Source: Acidovorax sp. FHTAMBA (GTDB taxonomy: Bacteria; Pseudomonadota; Gammaproteobacteria; Burkholderiales; Burkholderiaceae_C). From it: a DNA stretch of 64,000 nt. Positions 7,487 to 16,282 of this stretch are shown here, piece after piece. The notes under the pieces were generated by a model. That model worked only from the letters and a program-made list of their open reading frames with translations, was not told the DNA's origin and ran no database searches. Position 1 is the stretch's first letter, and each line of letters begins with the position of its first letter. The position numbers and the translations under genes were made by a program. The stretch is taken from NCBI RefSeq assembly GCF_038958875.1, contig NZ_CP152407.1, positions 3,603,501 to 3,667,500 of the forward strand, in the 5' to 3' direction.

Positions 7487-9478
7487 ATGCCAGTCGTCGA
7501 ACCCCTCCAACCGTCCGGCGCCGTGTGGTGGCCCGACCACCGCACCGTGGAAGATGCCAACCTCACACGTTTCATGCGGGCACTGGGGGTTGATGGCTTC
7601 GGGGCGCTCAACGAACGCGCCAGCGCCGATCCGGCCGGGTTTCACGAGGCGCTCATCCGCTTTCTGGACTTCCGGTTCCAGCGCCCCTACGACCAGGTGC
7701 TGGACCTCAGCGAGGGGCTGCCGTTTGCGCGCTGGTGTGTGGGCGGCACCACCAATGTGGTGCTCAACTGCGTTGACCGTTGGCGCGGCACGGAGCGCTA
7801 CGACCAGCCCGCGCTGGTCTGGGAAGGCGAAGACGGCACGGTCACCACCTGGACCTTTGCCGACCTGGACCGCGAACCCTGCCGCCTGGCATGGGGCCTG
7901 CGCCGCCTGGGCCTCGGGCGCGGCGACGTGGTGGGCATGTACCTGCCCAACCTGTTGCAGGCCGCTGCGGCCATGCTGGCGGTGGCCAAGATCGGCGGCA
8001 TCCTGCTGCCCATGTTCTCTGGCTTTGGGGCGGACGCCATCGCCCAGCGCCTGAACGACGGCCGCGCCCAGGCGCTCATCACGGTGGATGGATCGCTGCG
8101 CCGTGGCAAGCCCATGGGGGCCAAGATCGTTGCCGACGAAGCACTTGCGCACTGCCCCGGCGTGCGGCATGTGGTGGTGCTCAGTCATTTGGCCACTGAG
8201 CACGCCTGGAACGAAGACCGCGACCACTGGTGGCACGAGCTCACCGCGGGCGCGCCACAAGATTGCGAGGCCGTCCGCACCGAGGCCATGCCCGCTGACG
8301 ACCCGTTTTTGCTCATGTTCACGTCTGGCACCAGCGGCAAGCCCAAGGGCGTGGTGCACACACACTGCGGCTTCCCGGTCAAGACGGCGCTGGACCTGTC
8401 GATCTGCATGGACCTCAAGCCGCAGGACCGGTTTCTGTGGATGTCCGACATGGGCTGGCTGGTCGGCCCGATTCTGGTGTTTGGCGGACTGCAGGTGGGC
8501 GCCACCGTGGTGCTGGCCGAAGGCGCCCCCAACTACCCGCAACCCGACCGCCTGTGGCGCCTGATCGAGCGCCACCGCGTGAGCTACCTGGGCCTTGCGC
8601 CCACGGTGGCGCGGCTGTCGATGTCGCTGGATGAGGCGGCCCTCGATGCCCTGGATCTGTCGTCACTGCGCGTCATCGTCTCTACCGGCGAGCCCTGGAC
8701 GCCCGAGGCCTGGAACTGGACCTTCGAACTTGTGGGCAAGAAAAATGTGCCGCTGCTCAATTACTCCGGCGGTACCGAAGTGGGCGGCATTCTCACCGGC
8801 ACGGTGATCCACCCGCTCAAGCCCTGCGCCTTTGCCGGCCCCGTGCCGGGCACGGGCGCCGATGTGGTCGATACCGATGGCGCCACCGTGGCCCCGGGCG
8901 TAACAGGCGAGCTGGTGATGCGCAGCCCCAGCATTGGCCTCACGCGCGGTCTGTGGCACGACCGCGAACGCTACCTGGACAGCTACTGGTCGCGCCTGCC
9001 CCACCTGTGGGTGCATGGCGACTTCGTAAGCCGCGACACCGACGGCATGTGGTACGTGCACGGCCGATCGGACGACACCCTCAAGATCGCAGGCAAACGC
9101 ACGGGCCCGTCCGAGTTCGAAGCCCTGCTGATGGGCACGGGGCTGCTGCTCGATGCCGCCGCGATTGGCGTGCCCGACCCCGTCAAAGGCACGGCCGTGG
9201 TCTGCGTGTGTGTGCCGCCCCCCGGCACCGAGCTGGACACTGCAGGCCGCACCCTGTCGGCCGCCGTGGTCGCAGGGCTGGGCGGCGCCTTCAAGCCCGC
9301 GCGGGTGGTGTTCGTGCAGGACCTGCCCCGCACCCGCACCATGAAGGTGATGCGCCGCGTAGTGCGCAGCACCTGGCTGGGTGATGACCCCGGCGACCTC
9401 AGCACGCTGCTCAACCCCGCGTCGGTGGACGCGATCCGCGCCGCACATGCCGCACAGCACGCGCACAGCGCAGCGTGA
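7487..9478 (+). CDS. Acyl-CoA synthetase, acetoacetyl/acetyl-CoA synthetase branch
   Basis: This 663-residue AMP-forming ligase carries the acyl-activating motif TSGTSGKPKGVVH at about residues 279-291 and the adenylate motif NYSGGTEVGG near 425. The C-terminal domain has GRSDDTLKIAGKRTGPSEFE near 527-546. The C-terminal lysine region reads TRTMKVMRR where acetyl-CoA synthetases have TRSGKIMRR: the lysine is kept but the Ser-Gly is not. Its length matches the acetyl/propionyl/acetoacetyl-CoA synthetase group, not AliA. The substrate is not obvious; a dicarboxylic or alicyclic acid related to the pathway is plausible. Only 22 bases separate it from badI. Confidence 0.8.
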   Translation: MPVVEPLQPSGAVWWPDHRTVEDANLTRFMRALGVDGFGALNERASADPAGFHEALIRFLDFRFQRPYDQVLDLSEGLPFARWCVGGTTNVVLNCVDRWRGTERYDQPALVWEGEDGTVTTWTFADLDREPCRLAWGLRRLGLGRGDVVGMYLPNLLQAAAAMLAVAKIGGILLPMFSGFGADAIAQRLNDGRAQALITVDGSLRRGKPMGAKIVADEALAHCPGVRHVVVLSHLATEHAWNEDRDHWWHELTAGAPQDCEAVRTEAMPADDPFLLMFTSGTSGKPKGVVHTHCGFPVKTALDLSICMDLKPQDRFLWMSDMGWLVGPILVFGGLQVGATVVLAEGAPNYPQPDRLWRLIERHRVSYLGLAPTVARLSMSLDEAALDALDLSSLRVIVSTGEPWTPEAWNWTFELVGKKNVPLLNYSGGTEVGGILTGTVIHPLKPCAFAGPVPGTGADVVDTDGATVAPGVTGELVMRSPSIGLTRGLWHDRERYLDSYWSRLPHLWVHGDFVSRDTDGMWYVHGRSDDTLKIAGKRTGPSEFEALLMGTGLLLDAAAIGVPDPVKGTAVVCVCVPPPGTELDTAGRTLSAAVVAGLGGAFKPARVVFVQDLPRTRTMKVMRRVVRSTWLGDDPGDLSTLLNPASVDAIRAAHAAQHAHSAA

Positions 9479-9538
9479 TGCTTGCGAACTGACCCACCAC
9501 CACCCGCACACGACAAAAGCCCCACCTGGAGACCCCTG

Positions 9539-10696
9539 ATGAACCCGAACCCCTACATCGACGAAGACCTGCAGGCACTGGCCGATACCGCCCGCCGATT
9601 TGCTGAAGAGCGCGTGAAACCAGGCTTTCTGGAGCGCGACAAGACACGTGACCTGGACCGCGTGCTGCTGCGCGAGATGGGCAAGCTGGGGTTCATCTGC
9701 CCGGAGCTGCCCGAGCAGTACGGCGGCCTTGGCATGGGCTGCCTGGCCGCTGGCGTGATCCACGAAGAAATCGCCCGCGCCGACCTGAGCTTTTCGTACC
9801 TGAACCTGCTGGCCTCGCTCAACGGCCAGATCCTGTCCAAATACGGCAACCCCGAGGTGGTGGGGCCCTGGCTGCAAAAACTCACCCAGGGCGAAGCGAT
9901 CTGCTGCATCGCCCTGACCGAGCCGCGCGGTGGCTCGGACGCGGCCAACCTGCGCCTGCGCATCGAACGCGACGGTGAGTTCTACGTCATCAACGGCGAA
10001 AAAACCTCCATCTCGGCCGCCGACCAGGCCGACATCGCGGTCGTGTTCGGGCGCACCGGCCAGCCGGAGGACGGAGCCCACGGCGTGACCGCCGTGATGG
10101 TGCCCATGGACGCCCCCGGCATCACCACCAACCGCTTCGACTGCCACGGCCAGCGTGCGATCGGCCGCGGCTCGATCTTCTTCGAGAACGTGCGCGTGCC
10201 CGTCACCCACCGCCTGGGCGACGAGAACAAGGGGTTTGTGCAGGTGATGCACGGATTTGACTTCTCGCGCTCGCTCATCGGCCTGCAATGCCTGGCCGTG
10301 GCGCGCGTGGCGCTGGAAGAAACCTGGGAATACATCACCCAGCGCCAGGCGTTTGGCCAGCCGCTGTCGGCCTTCCAGGGCGTGACACACCCGCTGGCGC
10401 AGTACGACACCGAGGTGGAAGGCGCGCGCCTGCTGTGCCTGCAAGGCCTGTGGCTCAAGGACAAGGGTCTGCCGCACACCGCCGAGGCCGGCATGGCCAA
10501 GTGGTGGGGCCCCAAGCTGTCATACGACGTGATCCACCAGTGCCTGCTGTGCTTCGGCCACGGCGGCTACGACCGCGGCCTGATGGAGCAGCGCCTGCGC
10601 GACGTCCTGGGCTTCCAGATTGGCGACGGCACAGCGCAGATCATGAAAACCATCATCGCCCGCGCCCGTGCCGGCCGCAAGTTTGTGCCCGCCTGA
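9539..10696 (+). CDS. aliB: Cyclohexanecarboxyl-CoA dehydrogenase (acyl-CoA dehydrogenase)
   Basis: A 385-residue FAD acyl-CoA dehydrogenase, expected to convert cyclohexanecarboxyl-CoA to the 1-ene thioester. The N-terminal helical domain carries GGLGMGCLAAGVIHEE at about 62-77, the FAD/substrate strand ALTEPRGGSDAANL lies at about 125-138, and there is an arginine-rich C-terminal domain. The ATG at 9539 has GGAG eight bases upstream; an upstream in-frame ATG at 9482 adds a proline-rich segment and is less likely. Near the end the usual [YF]EGT catalytic region reads IGDGTAQI, so Asp363 aligns where short-chain enzymes carry the catalytic Glu. The neighbours support the assignment; AliB versus BadJ naming is uncertain. 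Confidence 0.78.
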   Translation: MNPNPYIDEDLQALADTARRFAEERVKPGFLERDKTRDLDRVLLREMGKLGFICPELPEQYGGLGMGCLAAGVIHEEIARADLSFSYLNLLASLNGQILSKYGNPEVVGPWLQKLTQGEAICCIALTEPRGGSDAANLRLRIERDGEFYVINGEKTSISAADQADIAVVFGRTGQPEDGAHGVTAVMVPMDAPGITTNRFDCHGQRAIGRGSIFFENVRVPVTHRLGDENKGFVQVMHGFDFSRSLIGLQCLAVARVALEETWEYITQRQAFGQPLSAFQGVTHPLAQYDTEVEGARLLCLQGLWLKDKGLPHTAEAGMAKWWGPKLSYDVIHQCLLCFGHGGYDRGLMEQRLRDVLGFQIGDGTAQIMKTIIARARAGRKFVPA

Positions 10697-10764
10697 GCCC
10701 ACGGCCCATCACCACAGCTCACCCCCGCCACGGATCCCCCACAACAACACCAGGAGACAAGACC

Positions 10765-12408
10765 ATGGAATTTGACGCTGTACTGCTCCCCCCCCGCCGC
10801 GCGCAGCGGGTGGCCGAAGGTCACTGGCGCGACCGCACCATCAACGATGCGCTCGATGCCTGCGTGGCAGCCTGCCCCGACAAGCTGGCGCTGACCGCGC
10901 TGCAGGTGGAAACGGGAGCCACCACCCGCTTTACCTACCGCGAACTGGCTCGCATGGCCGACCGCATTGCCGTGGGCCTCTCGCGCCTGGGCGTGGGCCG
11001 GGGCGACATCGTGGCCTGCCAATTGCCGAACTGGTGGCAGTTCACGCTGACCTATCTGGCCTGCTCGCGCATTGGCGCTGTGATGAATCCGTTGATGCAC
11101 ATTTTTCGCGAGCGCGAGCTCTCGTTCATGCTGCAGCACGGCGAGGCCAAGGTGGTGATCGCGCCCCGAACCTTTCGAGGCTTTGACTTTGAGAAAATGA
11201 TCGCCGGCCTGCAGCCCAGCCTGCCGCACCTGCAACATGTGGTGGTCGTCGGCGGAAGCGGCGCCAACAGCTTTGACGCCCTGCTCAGTGGCCCCGAATG
11301 GGAACAGCAGCCCGATGCGCAAGCCATCCTGACGGCCCACCGGCCCGGCCCCGACGACGTCACCCAACTCATCTACACCTCAGGCACCACCGGCGAGCCC
11401 AAGGGCGTGATGCACTCGGCCAACACCGTAATGGCCAACATCATTCCGTATGCCGAGCGCCTGCACCTGGGCGCCGACGTTGTGGTGCTGATGGCATCAC
11501 CCATGGCGCACCAGACCGGCTTCATGTACGGCCTGATCATGCCCATCCTGCTACAGGCCAGTGCCGTGCTGCAGGACGTGTGGGAGCCCACCAAGGCCAT
11601 TGCACTGATCAACGCGGAAAAGGCCACCTTCACCATGGCCTCCACGCCGTTCCTCACCGATCTGGCCCGCTCCGTCACCGAGACCGGCGCGGCCGTGCCC
11701 AGCCTGCGCACCTTTTTGTGCGCCGGCGCGCCCATCCCCGGCCCGCTGGTGGAACAGGCCCGCAAGGCGCTGGGCGCCAAGATCGTCTCGGCCTGGGGCA
11801 TGACCGAAAACGGCGCCGTCACGCTGACCCGGCTCGAGGACGATGACGAACGCTCGTTCAACACCGATGGTTGCCCGCTGCCCGGTGTAGAGATCAAGGT
11901 GGTGGATGTGGACGGAAAGGACTTGCCGCCAGGTGAGCCGGGCAAGCTGATGCTGCGCTCGTGCTCGAACTTTGGTGGCTACCTGCACCGTGCGCACCTG
12001 AACGCGACCGACGCCGGCGACTGGTTTGACACCGGCGACCTCGCGCGCATCGACGAACGCGGCTACCTGCGCATCACCGGCCGCAGCAAGGACGTGATCA
12101 TCCGGGGCGGCGAGAACATCCCGGTGGTTGAGGTCGAGTCGCTGCTCTACCGCCACCCGGCCATCGCCATGGCTGCCATCGTGGCCTACCCCGACGAGCG
12201 CCTGGGCGAGCGCGCCTGCGCCGTGGTGGTACCCAAGCCTGGTCAGACCATCGACCTGCCGGGCCTGGTGCAGTTTCTCAAGGACCAGAAGATCGCCGTG
12301 CAGTACATCCCCGAGCGCCTGATCGTGCGCGACGTGATGCCCGCCACGCCGTCCGGAAAGATCCAGAAGTTCAAGTTGCGCGAAATGCTGCGCGATCAGG
12401 CGGCCTGA
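10765..12408 (+). CDS. aliA: Cyclohexanecarboxylate--CoA ligase
   Basis: This 547-residue AMP-forming acyl-CoA ligase activates cyclohexanecarboxylate, the first step of the pathway. The P-loop-like motif YTSGTTGEPKGVMH lies at about residues 205-218, GWF-type motif WGMTENG near 345, the hinge TGRSKDVIIRGGENI at about 438-452 and the catalytic lysine in TPSGKIQKFK near 530. The N terminus (MEFDAVLLPPRRAQ) resembles AliA of Rhodopseudomonas palustris as I recall it. The ATG at 10765 has AGGAG eight bases upstream. It lies 68 bases after aliB and 55 before the receptor gene. Confidence 0.88.
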   Translation: MEFDAVLLPPRRAQRVAEGHWRDRTINDALDACVAACPDKLALTALQVETGATTRFTYRELARMADRIAVGLSRLGVGRGDIVACQLPNWWQFTLTYLACSRIGAVMNPLMHIFRERELSFMLQHGEAKVVIAPRTFRGFDFEKMIAGLQPSLPHLQHVVVVGGSGANSFDALLSGPEWEQQPDAQAILTAHRPGPDDVTQLIYTSGTTGEPKGVMHSANTVMANIIPYAERLHLGADVVVLMASPMAHQTGFMYGLIMPILLQASAVLQDVWEPTKAIALINAEKATFTMASTPFLTDLARSVTETGAAVPSLRTFLCAGAPIPGPLVEQARKALGAKIVSAWGMTENGAVTLTRLEDDDERSFNTDGCPLPGVEIKVVDVDGKDLPPGEPGKLMLRSCSNFGGYLHRAHLNATDAGDWFDTGDLARIDERGYLRITGRSKDVIIRGGENIPVVEVESLLYRHPAIAMAAIVAYPDERLGERACAVVVPKPGQTIDLPGLVQFLKDQKIAVQYIPERLIVRDVMPATPSGKIQKFKLREMLRDQAA

Positions 12409-12463
12409 AGGCTGCCAACGTTTTCCCGTCGATCACTACACAAAACCATCAGGAGACAACGAC

Positions 12464-13456
12464 ATGTTCACACGCCAACTTTCCCCCATGCGCAGGCGCC
12501 TTATCCAGTCTGCCGCCCTGTCAATCTGCGCCCTGGGCGCTATCGGCACTGCGCAGGCACAGGCCTGGCCCACCAAGCCCATCAAGATCGTGGTTGGCTT
12601 TGCCCCTGGCGGCACTACCGACGTGATGGCGCGTGTCATGGCCCAGTCGCTCAGCGAGACACTGGGCCAGCCCGTGGTGGTGGACAACAAGCCCGGAGCC
12701 AGCGGCAACGTGGCAGCGGCCGAGGTGATTCGCGCCACGGCCGATGGCCACACCTTCCTGATCGCACCGACCTCGTTCGAGACGGCCAACCCGTTCCTGT
12801 TCAAGCAGAACATTGCCCCCGCCAAAGATCTCACGCCCATCGCGGGCGTGGGCCGCAGCCAGATGTACCTGGTGGTCAAACCCCAATCCCCCTTCAAGGA
12901 CGCCAAGGAGTTTGTGGCCTATGCCCGCGCCAACCCAGGCAAGCTGTCGTACTCCTCCGCCGGCCCCGGCACCCCCCCGCACCTGGCAGGCGAGCTGTTC
13001 AAGAAGGTCACCGGTGTTTTTGCCACGCACATCCCCTACCGGGGCGCAGCACCCGCATTGCAGGACGTGATGGCCAACCAGGCGGACTATGTGTTTGACC
13101 CGGGCATTGCGTTCCCGCATGTCCGCGCAGGCAAGGTGCGCATGCTGGCCGTAGCGGGCGCCAAGCGGTCGTCGTTCTTCCCGGATGTACCCACGCTGGC
13201 AGAGCTGGGCTTCAAGGGCGCCGAGCTGGACATCTGGTTTGGCATGTGGGCGCCCAATGGCACGCCCGCAGACATCACGGCGCGCATGGCCCGGGAAATC
13301 GCCAAGGTGCTGGCCCTGCCCGGCACCAAGAGCCGCTATGAATCGCTGGGTGCAGAGCCCGTGGGGCTGGACAACGCCGAGTTCCGCACCCTGCTGACCG
13401 AAGAGACCAAGCTGCTTTCCGGCCTGATCCGCGAGGCCAAGATCAACATCGACTGA
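12464..13456 (+). CDS. Tripartite tricarboxylate transporter receptor (Bug family)
   Basis: The 330-residue secreted receptor has an N-terminal signal (RRRLIQSAALSICALGAIG, cleavage after AQAQA). The Bug-family signature follows directly: WPTKPIKIVVGFAPGGTTDVMAR. Further family patterns are GASGNVAAAEV and PYRGAAPALQDVMAN. AGGAG precedes the ATG. No TctA/TctB membrane genes accompany it here, as is common for Bug receptors in Burkholderiales, so it would have to use membrane components encoded elsewhere. Its place between aliA and badK suggests that it captures an alicyclic or aromatic acid feeding the pathway. Confidence 0.85.
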   Translation: MFTRQLSPMRRRLIQSAALSICALGAIGTAQAQAWPTKPIKIVVGFAPGGTTDVMARVMAQSLSETLGQPVVVDNKPGASGNVAAAEVIRATADGHTFLIAPTSFETANPFLFKQNIAPAKDLTPIAGVGRSQMYLVVKPQSPFKDAKEFVAYARANPGKLSYSSAGPGTPPHLAGELFKKVTGVFATHIPYRGAAPALQDVMANQADYVFDPGIAFPHVRAGKVRMLAVAGAKRSSFFPDVPTLAELGFKGAELDIWFGMWAPNGTPADITARMAREIAKVLALPGTKSRYESLGAEPVGLDNAEFRTLLTEETKLLSGLIREAKINID

Positions 13457-13482
13457 CCGGCCCCCCCGCGCCCTGACCCAGC

Positions 13483-14259
13483 ATGAATGAAGCACTGATC
13501 CTGACGGAAACCCGTGGCCGGGTGGGCGTGATCACCCTCCACCGGCCCGCGCAGCTCAACGCGCTCAACGACGCCCTGATGGACCAGCTGGGCGCTGCGC
13601 TGCTGGCCTTCGATGCGAACGATGGCGTGGGTGCGATCGTCATCACCGGCAGCGCCAGGGCGTTTGCGGCCGGGGCCGATATTGCGGCCATGGCCGACTG
13701 GTCGTTCATGGACGTGTACCAGGGCGCCTTCATCACCCGCAACTGGGAGACCATTCGCCAGGTGCGCAAGCCGGTGCTCGCCGCCGTGGCTGGCTTTGCC
13801 ATGGGCGGCGGCTGCGAGCTGGCCCTGGCCTGCGACATCATCATCGCGGCCGAATCGGCCCGGTTCGCGCTGCCCGAAATCAAGCTTGCCATGCTGCCTG
13901 GAGCGGGGGGCACACAGCGCCTGCCGCGCGCCATCGGCAAGGCCAAGGCGATGGACATGTGCCTGTCAGCACGCATGCTGGACGCACACGAGGCCGACCG
14001 CTACGGACTGGTCTCGCGCGTCGTGCCCGACGCCGAGCTGCTGGAGCAAACGCTGGCGCTGGCCACACAGATTGCCAGCTTCTCTCTTCCCGCACTCATG
14101 GCCATCAAGGCATCGGTCAACCGTGCCTGGGAAAGCCCACTGGCCGAAGGCATCCTGTTTGAGCGCCATGCGCTGTACGAGCGTTTTGCCAGCACCGATG
14201 CCCACGAAGGCATGCACGCCTTTCTCGACAAGCGCTCCCCCCATTTCCAGCACCGTTGA
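13483..14259 (+). CDS. badK: Cyclohex-1-ene-1-carboxyl-CoA hydratase
   Basis: A 258-residue crotonase-family hydratase that adds water to cyclohex-1-ene-1-carboxyl-CoA. The oxyanion-hole segments AFAAGADIAAMA (about residues 60-71) and GFAMGGGCELALACD (about 104-118) are clear, as is the acidic catalytic segment LPEIKLAMLPGAGGTQRLPR (about 130-149). The sequence is close to BadK of Rhodopseudomonas palustris as I recall it. It begins 26 bases after the receptor gene and ends 16 bases before the second acyl-CoA dehydrogenase. Confidence 0.9.
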   Translation: MNEALILTETRGRVGVITLHRPAQLNALNDALMDQLGAALLAFDANDGVGAIVITGSARAFAAGADIAAMADWSFMDVYQGAFITRNWETIRQVRKPVLAAVAGFAMGGGCELALACDIIIAAESARFALPEIKLAMLPGAGGTQRLPRAIGKAKAMDMCLSARMLDAHEADRYGLVSRVVPDAELLEQTLALATQIASFSLPALMAIKASVNRAWESPLAEGILFERHALYERFASTDAHEGMHAFLDKRSPHFQHR

Positions 14260-14275
14260 CCCCAGAGAGAGACCC

Positions 14276-15436
14276 ATGGCCCTTGACGCTGAATCGTTTG
14301 ACATCCTGCTGCCCACCATCCAGCGCTTTGTGCGCGAGCGCCTGGTACCCGCCGAGAACCATCTCGAAGAGCATGACGACGTCCCCGCCGACATCATCGA
14401 GGACATGAAGGAGATGGGCCTGTTTGGCCTGACCGTGCCCGAGGAATATGGCGGCATCGGCCTGTCTGTCAGCCAGGAAGTGCTGGTGAACTACGAGCTG
14501 GGCCGCACTGCAGCGGCCTTCCGTTCGGTGTTTGGCACCAACATCGGGATCGGTTCGCAGGGCATCCTGATGGACGGAACGCCAGAGCAGAAAGGGCAGT
14601 ACCTCCCCCGCGTGGCCAGCGGCGAGCTGATCATGTCGTTTGCACTGACCGAGCCCGACGCGGGCACCGACGCCGCCTCGCTCAAGACCCGCGCGGAGCC
14701 CGATGGTGATCACTATGTGCTCAATGGCACCAAGCGCTACATCACCAACGCTCCGCGTGCGGGAGCATTCACGCTCATGGCGCGCACGGGCGGGCCGGGT
14801 GCGGGGGGCGTGTCATCGTTCATCGTGCCTGCCGACAGCCCGGGCCTCACCCTGGGCAAGAACGACAAGAAGATGGGCCAGCGTGGCACCAAAACCTGCG
14901 ATGTGATTCTGCAGAACGTGCGCGTGCCAGCGGCCAACATCATTGGCGGTGTGCCCGGGCAGGGCTTCAAGACCGCGATGAAGGTGCTGGACCGCGGGCG
15001 GCTGAACATCTCGGCCGTGTCGTGTGGCCTGGCCTCGCGCATCATCGACGAGTCGCGCCGCTACGCCCGCGAACGCAAGCAGTTTGGCAAGGCGATCGGC
15101 GAGTTCCAGCTGATCCAGGCCATGCTGGCCGACAGCCAGGCCGAGCTGCTGGCGGCCTGGTCGCTGGTGCAGGACGTGGCGCGGCGCTTTGACGGCAAGC
15201 CCGCGCAGATCTCGGACCCGGACATCTCCATGCGCGTGTCGTGTGCCAAGCTTTTTGCCACCGAAATGGTGGGCCGCGTGGCCGACCGGGGCGTGCAGAT
15301 CCACGGCGGCGCGGGGTACATCAACGAATACCCCGTGGAGCGCTTTTACCGTGACGCCCGCCTGCTGCGCCTGTACGAAGGCACCACGCAGGTACAGCAA
15401 CTCATCATTGGCCGCGAACTGCTGCGCCAGGACTAA
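14276..15436 (+). CDS. Acyl-CoA dehydrogenase (second of the cluster)
   Basis: The 386-residue FAD acyl-CoA dehydrogenase has the N-terminal helical domain with FGLTVPEEYGGIGLS (about residues 46-60), the strand SFALTEPDAGTDAASLKT (about 122-139) and the flavin-domain motif HGGAGYINEYPVERFYRDAR (about 342-361). The region LYEGTTQVQQ near 366-375 keeps the canonical catalytic Glu, unlike the aliB product. It could be BadJ-like or act on pimelyl-CoA in the next round of beta-oxidation; sequence alone does not decide. The ATG at 14276 follows AGAGAGA. Its TAA stop overlaps the convergent MarR gene's TAG stop by three bases. Confidence 0.85.
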   Translation: MALDAESFDILLPTIQRFVRERLVPAENHLEEHDDVPADIIEDMKEMGLFGLTVPEEYGGIGLSVSQEVLVNYELGRTAAAFRSVFGTNIGIGSQGILMDGTPEQKGQYLPRVASGELIMSFALTEPDAGTDAASLKTRAEPDGDHYVLNGTKRYITNAPRAGAFTLMARTGGPGAGGVSSFIVPADSPGLTLGKNDKKMGQRGTKTCDVILQNVRVPAANIIGGVPGQGFKTAMKVLDRGRLNISAVSCGLASRIIDESRRYARERKQFGKAIGEFQLIQAMLADSQAELLAAWSLVQDVARRFDGKPAQISDPDISMRVSCAKLFATEMVGRVADRGVQIHGGAGYINEYPVERFYRDARLLRLYEGTTQVQQLIIGRELLRQD

Positions 15437-15951
15437 GGCACCGCTGCCCCGGCCTCGTCGTCGGGGTCGCCGCCCCGGTCCAGGCGCTGCATGTTGTCCA
15501 GCAGCTTCAAAAGGTAGTGCAGCGTGTGGGTGATGTCACCCACCGAGAACTCGTCCAGTGCCTGCTCGTAATACGCGTCAATCTTGGGCCGAGCCTTCTC
15601 CAGCCACACCATGCGCCCGGACTCGGTCATCTTGATCAGGCGTGAACGCCGATCCTTCGGGTCCGTCTCCATGCCTATGTGCCCGTCACGCTCCAGCCGC
15701 CCGATCACGCCCGCCAGGTTCTGGCGGCTCACCAGCAGGTAGCGCGCCAGCTCGTTCACACCCATCCCCTGCTGTGCCTCCTCGCGCGACAGCGCGCCCA
15801 GCACAGCCCATTGCTGCGTGGTGAGCCCCTCGCTCTCCACCGCGCGAGACCCCGTCTTGTGCAACAGATTGGCACATTGGTACAAACGGAAGAACAACCG
15901 GTTGGCGAGCTCCATGCGGGCAATCTGGGCTTTGGAATCTGTGGCGTGCAT
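15433..15951 (-). CDS. badR: MarR-family regulator, probable BadR
   Basis: The 172-residue winged-helix protein has a MarR core. The recognition region GMGVNELARYLLVSRQNLAGVIGRLERDGHI lies at about residues 62-92 and the wing DPKDRRSRLIKMTESG at about 95-110. The start chosen is the ATG at 15951; the longer upstream frame is arginine- and glycine-rich with no homology visible. In Rhodopseudomonas palustris the cyclohexanecarboxylate genes are controlled by a MarR repressor, BadR, that responds to a pathway CoA-thioester; the convergent position here supports the same role. A perfect small palindrome sits 52 bases upstream of its start. Confidence 0.75.
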   Translation of the reverse strand: MHATDSKAQIARMELANRLFFRLYQCANLLHKTGSRAVESEGLTTQQWAVLGALSREEAQQGMGVNELARYLLVSRQNLAGVIGRLERDGHIGMETDPKDRRSRLIKMTESGRMVWLEKARPKIDAYYEQALDEFSVGDITHTLHYLLKLLDNMQRLDRGGDPDDEAGAAVP

Positions 15952-16002
15952 GAGGGGGCGTTGGCTGAGGGCTCTGGGGGATTGGGGCAAACCCACGATC
16001 AA

Positions 16003-16016
16003 GACAACTGATTGTC
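16003..16016. promoter_or_regulatory. Candidate MarR operator upstream of badR
   Basis: GACAA-CTGA-TTGTC is a perfect palindrome preceded by AA, so the AAGACAA element also found beside the badH promoter (5661 and 5815-5821) recurs here. The position upstream of the MarR gene suggests autoregulation. Inferred from symmetry only. Confidence 0.45.
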
Positions 16017-16262
16017 GCACTTGCCTCAGGACGGGCACACCACCAGCGGCCGCCGCACCACGGGGGCGCCATCCGAGGGACGCCTTGCACCCAGATTGGT
16101 GCAGACACCGGCACCCGCCCTGCCGCCCGCCAACACCGCCCGCACCACGGTGGCCCACAGCGCCGCGGCGCCGCCGCTGCGGCATTCAAAATTCATAGCT
16201 GCTCGCGCTTTATCCATAAGCGCTGGTGGCCAATTTCATCCAAAAACGTGTGGTGTGGGCTC
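16017..16262. promoter_or_regulatory. Upstream region of the nitrate transporter with NtrC-like palindrome
   Basis: No gene is supportable here. The 18-base palindrome TGCACC-CAGATT-GGTGCA (16086-16103) resembles the NtrC enhancer consensus (GCAC-N7-GTGC) but has one extra spacer base. It lies about 175 bases upstream of the sigma-54 promoter, a normal enhancer distance. A dispersed repeat occupies 16195-16236. Confidence 0.45.
16195..16236. repeat. Dispersed palindromic repeat, copy R1
   Basis: The core GCGCTT-tatccat-AAGCGC is flanked by ATAGCTGC on the left and GGTGGCCAATTT on the right. It is the same family as copies at 17796, 22408, 23704, 32226, 34684, 39722, 47955 and 59683. It lies between the badR upstream region and the nitrate transporter promoter. 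Confidence 0.75.
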
Positions 16263-16278
16263 TGGCACAGGCATTGCT
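16263..16278 (+). promoter_or_regulatory. Sigma-54 promoter of the nitrate transporter gene
   Basis: TGGCAC-aggca-TTGCT matches the -24/-12 consensus TGGCAC-N5-TTGCW exactly. The predicted transcription start is about 16289, where the first leader hairpin begins. Sigma-54 dependence implies an enhancer-binding activator, most simply NtrC, and thus nitrogen-limitation control. Confidence 0.85.
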
Positions 16279-16282
16279 TGAA

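Noticed and set aside
15952..16190. An extended MarR protein or a separate Arg/Gly-rich ORF upstream of badR
   Set aside because: It is low-complexity, lacks a ribosome site, and overlaps the palindrome and the regulatory region; MarR homology begins after the ATG at 15951.
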